Below are positions 35,876-45,829 of a DNA stretch of 53,900 bases, one piece after another (the first letter of the stretch is position 1; the number at the start of each line of letters is the position of its first letter). The stretch is from Ettlia oleoabundans (taxonomy: Eukaryota > Chlorophyta > Chlorophyceae > Chlamydomonadales), in the NCBI GenBank assembly GCA_019693395.1, contig JAAMXP010003073.1:1-53900 (forward strand), read 5' to 3'. The notes below the pieces were generated by a model. The model saw only the letters and a list, made by a program, of their open reading frames with translations, was not told the DNA's origin and ran no database searches. Both the position numbers and the translations under genes were made by a program.

Positions 35876-36857
35876 GGTTGACCAACGGTTTTGACAGCAG
35901 TTTGACAGAGAGGTACTGCAAGGTTGTTCTCCAAGCTGTCAATCATGCCCATGTGATACCCCGACAAATTGCTGAGTGCTGGCCGTAGCGCAGATTGTTG
36001 ATGTTTCTTAAGCTGAGGATTGCTATCTGCACAGCAGAGACATACCTGCACGGATGCTGCTGCCGCACAGGTGCCCGCATGGAGTGGTGGAGCAGTCGCT
36101 TGCTGCACTGCTCTGCTGCACCCCTTTCCTGACATAGGTCTTCTGCCCAGGCTGCCCACACACATTGCTGCCTACAGAGGTAAATGGTGCCAGCTGTCCA
36201 AGGACTTTGACCTCGGCATGCGCTGCGCTCACTACCAGTAGCACAACAGCACTGCGTCCAAAAAAGATGATTTCAGAAGCAACGCTGTCGCTGTACCAGA
36301 GCGGCTGCTGGTGCATGCTGCATGCTGGCCCTGCGGTCCTTGCTACCACCGTGAGGTGAACACGCCATCCCGCCCCCTACCTAGTACCAATGTCTACAAA
36401 ACGCAGCGCACAACAATTACCGGTGAGGAGCACAACAAGGTCCAATCCACAGCTGACCAACCGACGTCGGCGGTTAACCTACATTGGTGTTGACAGTGCG
36501 GGGCGCCCAGCTGGTAGCGCAGCCTTCCATCAAAGGCGAATTTCGCCGCGCTTCCACGCCCGACCTACTGTAATGCAGACCAGGACTGAGCTGCTGGCAA
36601 CATAGCTCACAACTCCACCCAGTTGGAGGTACCTATCATGCCGCAACGGCTGCGAGCTCAAACTGACTGGGCTTTGCGAAGCAATGTGCAGCGGTAAGGA
36701 GCGCAAGGAGCTGCCCAAGGACTTATTTGAACCCGAGGCTCCTTCTCGCCACCGTGGCCGGATTGCCTAGCAACCCCAATCAAGAATTGATGACTAGAAG
36801 GAACATTACGATTCGCAACTCTCCTATTTAAATTCCGGCTTGCCTGCACATGCGGCA

Positions 36858-38904
36858 ATGGAGGGTGAGCAACCGGCTACGAGCCTTGTTGGCGTGCCTT
36901 CCTTGCGCCGGGCATGCGCCTGGGAGATATAAGCAGCATCTCTGCCCAACCCCTGGCTGCTGCGGGCACGGGCATAGCTGCTGCTAACGCCACGCTGTCC
37001 CTTTGGCCGCCACTGCTGCCGCTGTCGGCTGTTTCTCTGGCATGCAGATGACAAGCAGCAGCAGGACGATGAGCTGTGCGCATTACAGGCCATCTATGGC
37101 GATGAGTTCGTTTCAGAGACAGACGCATCATCTTATAGCTTTGCTATCCCAGATGCTGCCACCCTACCTCACCTAGTGCTACGTGTGCACCTGCCCTCGA
37201 CCTACCCCAGCCAGCACCCACCTGTGTTCGAGCTAATAGACAGCTGCGGCTTCATGCCAACTGATGTACTGGGCAGCCTAGCTAGCCAGCTTGAAGACAT
37301 GTTTGTTCCTGGTGCGTGTGGCAAGTGTCGGACCCTTTCACTACCCATGCACATGCATCCATGTCTTGCAGGTCGGGCAGCAACAACTGAAAACCTTTCA
37401 AGTCATTAGTTAGCACGCTTCTACCCTGCCATTGCACAGCCTGCCATAACTTTACTTCTAAAATTTTATTGATTGCCTGACCCATGCAGGTGAGGTGATC
37501 TTGTGGAACTGGATTGAGCACTTGCGAGCGCAGTGGGAGTCTCTGGCCCCCAAGCAGCAGCCAACTGATAAGTTAGCAGAAGCAGATGGCGCAGCAGCAG
37601 TAGGGATGGCTGATGCAGACTCTGCTCTTGCGGCCGAGCTGCAGGCAGCAGAGCTTTTAGAGACTGGCAGCGGCAGAGACCCCCAGCAGCAGCAGCAGCG
37701 ACTGCAGCAATTAGAGAGTGGTGTGGGAGATGACGAAAGGGAGGCTGCAATGGCGGACGTGGTGGGCTCACTAGTGCATGGGGAGCCCTTCACTGAGAAG
37801 CGGAGCACCTTCCAGGTGGGTCGCAAGGTACTACTGCTGGTGCTGCTGCTGCGTTGGAGAAAAGTTGACAGAGTGAAGTATGCTGGCCATGGGAGTACAG
37901 TGTTCACGGTTTGCAGGAAGACTGGGATGTTCAGCGTTACACCGGGCTGTCACATGAGAAGCCAGGACTCTTGTGGACTCTGCATACACATATCACCTCC
38001 TCGAGATGCGTCTCAATCAGCTGCCGGCTGACCCACGCTTGCTCTGTACAACCGGTCCCCACCGATTGTGCTCCCACCTGCCATGTATACAGGCACACTT
38101 GGCTGCAGCGCGCAGCATACAGCATGTGGATGCACTTCTAGAACTGCTGCTGCAAAACAATAAGATTCGGGCAGCCACGCACAACATTATGGCCTATAGA
38201 ATAGAGCAGCCCGGCAAGGGCACTTTTCTCCAGGTGCGACAGTGCACGTACAGCACATGCCAATGTGTGAGCGTGGTGGGAGATGGTAGGATTTGTTAAC
38301 AGCTGTCGGCGTCAGCCAGCCTTGCTGCCATTGTTCCCGAGTTTGCTATGTTGGCCAAGACATGCTGCCCACATTGCCTCCCAACTCTGCATGTGTATCC
38401 TTTCTTAGGATATGGATATGTTCACCTGGGTGTGTGTTGTTCTGCCGATGAGTGTGTCGTGTTGCCTGCCACCCCATGCCTACAGGACTACGACGACGAT
38501 GGCGAGGCGGCAGCAGGCGGTCGCCTGCTGCATCTGCTGCAGATGACCGACGCACGCAACGTGTGCGTGGTGGTCAGCAGATGGTGCGCCCTGGCTGCTG
38601 TTATCGGCGTGGGTTTCATGTTGATAGTGAAACTGAAGTGAGATTGCTGCTGTTGTTCTACTCGGCAGTAGACCGACTGAATGCATACATGATTTAGAGC
38701 CTCTTCACTGTTGAGTGCACCCATCTCGCTGCTGGTTAGGCTTACCCTTCCCTGTTGCCACCTGTTGCCTGCAGGTATGGTGGGATTCTGTTGGGACCAG
38801 CTCGTTTCACCCACATCAACAATGCCGCGCGACAGTTGCTGGACGCCTGCGGATACATTGCAGGCAAGGAGGCAAGCAAAGGAAGCAAGGGAAAGAAGCG
38901 TTGA
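36858..38904 (+). CDS. IMPACT: IMPACT/YIH1 homologue (RWD plus Impact domain)
   Basis: Six exons join in frame to 321 residues: 36858-36864, 37048-37311, 37490-37815, 38093-38233, 38486-38583 and 38775-38904. The N-terminal RWD domain (about 5-105) has the typical ELCALQAIYGDEF start and the YPSQHPPVFEL signature. A linker rich in Ala, Glu and Gln follows. The Impact domain (about 189-310) shows EPFTEKRSTFQAHLA, IRAATHNIMAYRI, DYDDDGEAAAGGRLLHLL, NVCVVVSRWYGGILLGPARF and HINNAARQLL, all near-identical to the family. IMPACT/YIH1 binds GCN1 through RWD and restrains the eIF2-alpha kinase GCN2 in amino-acid starvation signalling. The first coding exon is only 7 nt (ATGGAGG), fixed by the GTGAGC donor and the phase of exon 2. 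The protein ends in a Lys-rich tail. Confidence 0.93.
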
Positions 38905-39242
38905 AGCAAATGGCAGGCGTGCACACTTGTGGTGGTCAATGGAGCCTTCCACAGCGGACGCTTGTGGGCGGATATTGGTATACTTTCATTATATTTGATT
39001 CCTTCCACGTAGCAAACATCACTGCATCATGGCTCATCCTGTTGGCATGGAGCTCTCACAGCAAGAAATCATGCCCCTTGGTGATAAACCTTGCAATGTG
39101 GCGGGCATTCTGGCCCTCCTGTCCGCCAGCGTGGCGCCATCGTGCCAGGCGTGCATCTGGGTGAATGAAACCCTCCATCGCCAATTTTAACCCAATAAGT
39201 AGCATTCAACGGAGTCAGGTTCGGAACGACGACCTTGCAGGC
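38905..39242. other. Intergenic region between IMPACT and the FHA gene
   Basis: These 338 bases separate two plus-strand genes. No TGTAA was found, and no supported exon. It should hold the IMPACT 3' UTR and the FHA-gene promoter; read-through between the two genes is conceivable, but several ATGs lie between them. Confidence 0.4.
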
Positions 39243-40238
39243 ATGTCTCGCCGTACTTGGGGCTTGCAGCCGCCACAGTGCCAAGCGCAGCCTCGCTGCT
39301 TCACACCGACAAGGTGCTTGACATTGCCGAAGCTCCGGGTGCAAGTCAAGGCGCGTGTGCGGCAGCAGGCGGCCGTGCTGGCGGCAGCGGGCGGGCAGCA
39401 GGCACCAGCGCCCCCCGTCACCCTCACGCTCCCTTGCAGCACCACCCGGGCCATGTCGCAAGCCGCGCTGGTGATTGGCAGTGCCCCTGATGCAGACGTG
39501 CAGCTCCAGGGCAGCAATGTAGCTCCACAACATGCCCGGCTGGAGTGGCGGGGCGGCCGCTTATTCTGCACGGCGCTCAGTGGTGACCCAGATCTGCTGC
39601 TGGCGCCCACACACTGCTGGCTGGACGGCGTGGAGCTGCGGCTAGGGGTGAGGTCTGACGGCGTGAATTGGATTGATGCAATCAAAAGCTGTGGTCCAGG
39701 CCCTGCAGCTATGCATGCCGCAGCCACAGCATGCCATCAAATCCGCTGCCTCATAATGTCCCCGGGCCCGTATGCAACCCCCATGCCGCATCTGGGTTGC
39801 TCCTGCGCCTCTCGTACTGATGCAGGTTAGCTACATGGTGGCGCCAGGAGCCCACATTGCCATTGGCGACCAGGGCAGCTGCCTAACCTGCAGCTTCCAG
39901 GAGGGCGGCAGCAGTGCCATGACTGAGATGTTAATGAAGGTGGGTTCTGACACTGCTGCGTTGTGGTCGGTTAACCGCCTTTGTATGCTCATGCCTCTGC
40001 CGAAAGGAAGGTAACCATCAGGCTGGGTTGTGTCAAGATTTTGCTCCCAGTTGCTGACAGATATCAGCACTACTTCAATAAACATGCTGAACAACACAGC
40101 CTTTACTATCCAGGCTGGTGTGGGGCTCTTACAAGCTTTTGCCGCTTTACATAATGCCCTCCTTGTGCTCTATGCTAGCTGCAGGGGTTGGCGGCCAGCG
40201 CCAGCAAGGAAGTGCAGGAGAAGCTTCAGGGCCTCTAG
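39243..40238 (+). CDS. Small FHA-domain protein, probably plastid-targeted
   Basis: Three exons (39243-39647, 39826-39939, 40185-40238) join in phase 0 to 190 residues. The first 45 residues lack acidic residues and are rich in Arg, Gln, Pro and Thr, as in a plastid transit peptide. The FHA domain covers about 55-165: VTLTL, ALVIGSAPDADVQLQG, VAPQHARLEWRGG, LDGVELRLG, then YMVAPGAHIAIGD. In canonical FHA domains a GR in the first turn and an SxxH loop contact phosphothreonine. Here the turn reads GS and the loop reads APQH, so the usual Arg and Ser are absent. The tail MLMKGLAASASKEVQEKLQG is helical. The family role is phosphopeptide recognition, but this copy may have lost it or act as a scaffold. 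Small plastid FHA proteins of unknown role are known in plants and algae. Confidence 0.8.
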
Positions 40239-41112
40239 TGCAGCATGCACATTAACAGAGCAGACTCTTGGGGTCACGCATGGCACAGCACTTGCCATAA
40301 TTTACCGTAATGTGCCCATGCTAGAAGAAGCAACTAGCCAACATTAGAAATGAAAGTGACAATCATGACTTAAACATGTTGTTGACACGGCATCCATCCT
40401 GCCATGCAGCCCGCACAGCCGGCAGAACACTCAACTCAGCATATTGTAACTGGTCGATATCCCACGTTTCATACAGCACAAGTTACAGATGTGTGTGTCA
40501 GTGTGAGCTAGACATGTGTGGAAGACAGTTGTGCGGGGAAGGAAGGTTGACCGGAGTGGCAGGCCGTAAGCTACCTATCAGGGCAGGGGACAGATCACCA
40601 CCAAATGTTGATGTATAAGGAATCAGGAGTCTATACACATGCGTACCCAGGTCAACGGAAGTATGTGCGGGTGGTTAAAGGGGTGAGGACACGGCCGTTG
40701 TAGCTGCTTGGCGGATTGAAGAAAGAGTGAGGAAGTAAGACTGCCCATGCCAGAGGGCAAGAAGGAAAGAATTGTTGCTGTTGAACAAAACAATCTGATG
40801 CGCTGGCATGAAATGAGGGAGTCAAAGAAGGTTTCAAAAGGTGTCATGCTTGCGCAACACGGTGTGCTGAAGACGGGGGTAAATCAACGGCAACAAACAG
40901 GAAGCGCACCTGCTCATGGTTAGGATTCCAACAAACTTGCGTTCGACCAACAGCTCAGCCTTAACAGTACGACCACCTCTTGTCAGACCGTCACCCGTGC
41001 TCCATGCAATGCAAGCTGCAGGGCCGCATTTAATGCCTGCGCGTTGCATAGCCGGTGGTGCACGTTGGGTGCTGTCCCGCGCTGCGCCTATTGAGCTTGC
41101 TGATGCACAGCC
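40239..41112. other. Convergent 3' flanks of the FHA and protease genes
   Basis: This 0.87 kb lies between two facing stop codons. No supported exon was seen on either strand. A plus-strand TGTAA occurs at 40445. Confidence 0.5.
40445..40449 (+). terminator. Candidate TGTAA poly(A) signal for the FHA gene
   Basis: The first plus-strand TGTAA after the FHA-gene stop lies about 205 bases downstream, a normal 3' UTR length for chlorophytes. Confidence 0.45.
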
Positions 41113-44100
41113 TTAACCTTCCGGATCCAGCAATTCTCTTGAGAGGTGCCGCCGGCCGGATGAACGTTGCACTGCAGTAGCTGGCACCTGCGCTCCTTGC
41201 AAGGGCCCTGACTGCTGCTGTGCCGAGAACGGCAGCACTGCTGACGTTACCCGTCCACCTGCAGATGCTGCTGCCTCCACTTGCTCCTGTTCCTCTCTGC
41301 CTAACTGCTCCTCAATGCTGGGTGCTGCCGGCAGGGGACCAAGTTGGCTGCTAGGGGCAGGCATTGGGGTCTCGGAGGACATCTGCAATCCGGGACCCCC
41401 AACCTGCTTGCTGCTGCCATCTAACAACAGCTGCTGGCCCCACGCGTTCCGCAGCAGCGCTTGGCGGAGGGCGCCTTCCTCCTGCCCACCTGCCTCTGAA
41501 GCCATGCCCGGCAGCGGCGGCTGCCCAAGGTGTTGCAGCAGCAGGCTCAGCGCCCGCATGGCAGCTCCAATGTTGAGGCGACCCCCAGCCATTGTTGCAA
41601 CGGCTGTCTTGGTGGGACTTGGGTCGACGGTGCCCAACAGCAGCTGTTTGACTTGGTCCGGCGACAGCTGAACACCTTGGCTGCATGGCAGCAGGAGGGT
41701 TGACAGGCACCTTGGTATAGCACGGCCACCAGGCACATATGCCACATCCTGGCATTTTGCTGCGGTTGTTTATTGCAGTAGCAGAAGGAAGGGAGACCCC
41801 ATGCAGAGAGTGCACTGACACACATACACCCATGCATGCAGGAATCCTATCCTTGTCACACTTTCAGCCGGCTGCGGAACGATGCAACATAACGGGGTTG
41901 CGGTTGGTCCTCATGGGCAAAAAGGCAGCAAGTGTGCACCTGAGTGCTGCGCTTTGCAGCAGCGCTGCTGAGGCGGCCACCAGGGGGCAGGCCATGGAGG
42001 TCCCGTCCAGCGGTCCATACCTGGAGGTCACGCAGTGGGGGCAACACATTGCAAAGTGAACCACCAGGCTACGGCTGGGTGCTGCCCCTGCTGGCTTTGT
42101 CCCTGCAAATTTCAAGACTGTTGGCACAAAGGTCTCGTGCCTGAAGGCAGCTTTTATACCCGAGGCCTCCATGCACCAGTCAATGGAGCGTCCCTTGACC
42201 NNNNNNNNNNNNNNNNNNNNNNNNNNNNNNNNNNNNNNNNNNNNCCCCCATCCCCCACGCTCAAACGGCGTGGGTGAAGAGCAGACAGTAGCCATTTTGG
42301 CATGGCATATGACTGTTGCCCGCCCTGTGCGCACCAGTTGTTGTGGGTGGTGCTGAGTATCTGTTCTCCCGGTGCTAGAAGGTGGACGGTAGATCTGAAT
42401 GGTAGGGAGGGGAACGGAGCGGAAAACACGGCAAACTGAAGTCTGGCACGCCTGGCGAACAGGTCTACTGCGCTATAGGCTGCCTAAGCTGGATAACTGC
42501 TTGATACAAGGTTAGAGCATAGCATGACCAAAGGCAACATCGCCCGTTCACCATTCCGCAGCCGCTGCTGCTGCCCCAGCAACCAACGTGCACTGCTGCT
42601 GCCTTGGCGGCAGCAGCAGATGCAACAGTGACCTGTTACACACCTTCCGTAGTTTGAAAAGGAGGAGAGCTCGTCAGTTCGGCTGCTTGATCCCACCACC
42701 AGCATGTTGTTCATGCTGCACGCAGCAAACCAACAGGGCTGATTTTTTCAGATGCACGCAAGGGTCGGCATATAGAAGCATAACAAGTCAGCTTGGCCGC
42801 ATGGATGTTGGGCATTCCAAGGAGCAGAAGCAGGGTAATGGGGTTTGGAGCTGCACAGCCATCCCGTAGCCTCCCACTCACCGTGAGGAGGCGGGGAAGG
42901 CTGGTTCGGCATCCAGGTTTGTGCCTTGGTTGCCAGATGCCACCACAAACAGCATGCCAGCCTCCTGGATCTCCCGCAAGGCTGCCTCTATCGCCTCTGC
43001 AGCAGCACAGCAGACGTAGCATGCACAGGATGCATGACAACATAAGACGCGTGGAACTCAGTTGCGCGGGTGGCTAGCTGTGTGGGAGACAGGCAGGTTG
43101 AAGACCAATGTGGAAACCGCGCATTCAGGGCTCCACGTCCCTTCACAACACTCGCACAGCACAAGCAGGGAAAGTCGCAGCAGCGTGCACAGCTAGGCCG
43201 GGGTGCCTGCTCCTCCCTCGCAAAAGCGCTCCACTCACTTGAGTGTGGCACGCCTCCCCAGCTGTTGGTGCTGACGGTGGCCCCCTCTTGTCTGCACAGC
43301 CGCAGGCACTCCAGTGCATCGCTGATGGACCCAAACCCATCATCCCAGATGAAACGGCACACCAGCAGCTTCACATCCATGGCCAAACCAGCCACCCCCA
43401 GCCTGCGGGCAGACACCAAGACACACACAAAGGGCGGGGTATGGGCGGTGAAAGCGCAAAGGGGGTTCAAGCCTCAACTAAAGAACTAAGCAGCAGCAGC
43501 AACAGACAGCCCTGCGAGGCAATCCAGCACGCGACGACATTGATTTGTAGAGTGTTGGGGTGATGGGTGATGTCTGCCACTCACGCGTTGTTCCCCACTG
43601 CTGCAATGATTCCTGCTGTATGCGTGCCGTGGCCGTATGTGTCGTTTATGTCGGAATAGGCAGGGGATCCAGGCAAGGGGCTCTCATTATCAAAATCCTG
43701 CAGAGGAGCAGATCAAAACTCCACTCCGTCATGGTTGCATATGGTTCAGGTACTGCTGGCGGACAGGTGGGGGGCTGCGGATAGGTGGGCGGCAACACTT
43801 GGATGCAGGTGTCCCACTCCGCCATGCTCATCAATGACCTTGGCTGGCCTCTGCTGCGCTCTACTCTGGATCCAGTCAAAACCTGTCAAAGTCAAGCTGA
43901 AGTGACAGGCTGGATACCGGCTGGGTACTGGCTGGATACCGCAGGGCAGTGTCTTGCCTGCACTTCCGGCACCAGGTTCCAGCCTGTGAGGATGCGGCCA
44001 GCCAGGTCAGGATGGTCGGTGCGGGCGCCGCTGTCAATGTGACACACCTGCAGGCATACAGGGGTGCATGCAAGCGCTGTGGTCTATTAAGGAAAGCGAC

Positions 44101-45140
44101 CAACCACTCATGCTGCTACACTCGCCGTTGCAAAACACAACAGCGGCCCCCTGTTGTGATTTGGAAATCCCCCTAGCCTGCTTCAGCGCTGGAATCGTCA
44201 GTCACGCGTCCTTAGAAGCCCAGTTTTCGCTCATTACCAGGAACCATCAGCAACATCAGCAATATAGATGATTCGGCAGTGCCTGAATATCTATTGCTGG
44301 TCAAACGTTTTTGCCTGGGGCTTGCACTGCCCACCTTGATTTCAGTGCTGCCGGTGCTTGCGCTCCACGCCGGTCGGCTGCCAATGGTGGTGTGGTGCCA
44401 TTGCGCGTTAAGCAGGCTGTCGTTGGGCTCCCAGTCCGCCCTCACCAGGTAATCTGGCTCAGCAAACTCCACAGCTGCAGCAGCCAAGCCCGAGCGTGTC
44501 TTACCATCAGCACAAAGTGGATGGGGTGGGACAGAAGGGAGGGCAGAGTGCGCCCGGCGCCGGCTATCAAATGCAATCGCACGCCGCCCCTGCCACCAAG
44601 GTTCACCCAGCATAATTTGCTAACGCACCTGGTAGCTGTGACACCTGCTCTGCTTTCTGGTGCACGTCCATGCCGTCCAGGATGCTGTAGACCCCGGCAT
44701 TGCGCAGGCCCGCCTGGTGCTCAAAGCGCAACCCGTTTGCGCCGTTGTCCATTGCGGCAACAAAGTCCGGCCTCAGCTTCACAATTAGGCGGCCCTGGGC
44801 GGTGCGGTACGGCTTCTGCAGCACCACAGCGCCAGCTGGGCGATAGAGTGAGGCTGCCAGGGTAGGGGGGTGTCTGAAGAGGGTCGCGGGTACGTGGCTG
44901 GAGGAGGCGCCAACAGAGGATGGCACAGGAACCAATATGACAACAGGGCTGCTTAAACATCCCACGGGCACAGGGAACCGAGATGATATTCCAACAAAGA
45001 CATTGGCTACCTCTTGGCAAGCTGCAGCAGCGAGTCACCTGGCCTTTCTTCAAGTTCCTGGCTGCCGCCGCCGGCTGTGGCGTCCAGATGCATGCCAGCA
45101 AGGTCACCACACAGGTGAGTGTCAACAGGGACGCCGCCAT
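41113..45140 (-). CDS. Secreted subtilisin-like serine protease (S8 family)
   Basis: Eleven exons join in frame to 563 residues: 45140-45039, 44815-44629, 44474-44335, 44047-43958, 43697-43585, 43402-43239, 42996-42882, 42715-42644, 42394-42335, 42020-41940 and 41680-41113. Residues 1-28 form a signal peptide (hydrophobic LLTLTCVVTLLACIW, then Ala-rich cleavage region). An I9-type propeptide follows (about 40-115, GRLIVKLRPDF to AVEFAEPDYLVRAD). The catalytic triad is intact: Asp148 in CHIDSG, His196 in GHGTHTAG and Ser356 in GTSMACPLVAA. Asn288 in ASGNQGTN supplies the oxyanion hole. About 190 residues after the last catalytic block are low-complexity Gln/Ser/Pro rich. The enzyme should be secreted or vacuolar and self-processed. 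The intron after 43958 has a GC donor. The N gap 42201-42244 sits in the intron between exons 9 and 10; the frame across it agrees, but a small missing exon cannot be excluded. Confidence 0.93.
42201..42244. other. Assembly gap of 44 N
   Basis: Unknown sequence within a protease intron. The length may be arbitrary. Open frames reported through it on either strand are artefacts. Confidence 0.95.
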
Positions 45141-45829
45141 GACACACAAGCACTACAGCGCCTAAAAAGCGCCTAGAGAGGCCCGGCAAGGTCTCCAGCT
45201 CGCTTCGCCTGGGGAGAGCGCGGATGGGGATCTACTCGGGGCACCCTGTCTCTTTTGAGAGCGGCGTGAGTGGTGTCCGCGTCGATTATTACGCTGGACT
45301 GTTGCGACACTGTTCACAGCGCAGTACGCCCCGCTTCGTCGTTCAAGCAAACATGCACCAGATTGCCCGGGGTTCACGCTTCCCAACGGACGGGCGCGGC
45401 TATGAACAAACAGGATCCAACCAAGTGTTCACTCATGCGTGCCGGCATCAACCTGCGGACCTGCGGACGCTGACCGGTCATGACCCGCCAGGCTGGCTGG
45501 AGCTGGCGCCGGTGCCACAACCCTAGCCCTCACAACCAAGCCATCGGGAGCTATCGGGTCAACGCCACCATATCGGAACCACGGCTGCTACAACAAACGA
45601 TGTGGGTGGTCATAGCCCTACACACATTCTGCTTCCATCACTAGCGTTTCAAGCCCGGCGTGCTTGGTAGCCCACAGCACTCGCCTGCTTTGGGTACTGA
45701 CAGCCACCACGGCAGGGCTGCAGATATGGCCTGACAGGCTGACAGCAAACATCCCTTGAAGTCTAGTGCAGTACGGGAAAGAGGGGTCGACAGGCTTGCG
45801 TTTAGGCAGCCAGGGTGCTGCTACTGCTT
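45141..45829. other. Intergenic region between the protease and DENND6 genes
   Basis: Both neighbours are on the minus strand. These 689 bases should hold the DENND6 3' UTR and the protease promoter. No supported exon was seen. Confidence 0.45.

Larger units (their letters stand above)
35313..36857. other. Intergenic region with C run; no gene recognised
   Basis: This 1.5 kb runs from the GT8 stop to the IMPACT start on the same strand. No exon with domain content or consistent splice phase was found on either strand. It holds a C run with an N (35657-35672), the first plus-strand TGTAA after GT8 (35871) and presumably the IMPACT promoter near its right end. Confidence 0.5.

Noticed and set aside
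40623..41049. Short minus-strand ORFs between the FHA and protease genes
   Set aside because: They have no domain, no consistent splice links and lie after the protease stop.
42035..42429. Open frames crossing the N gap on both strands
   Set aside because: They exist only because N is read as any codon.
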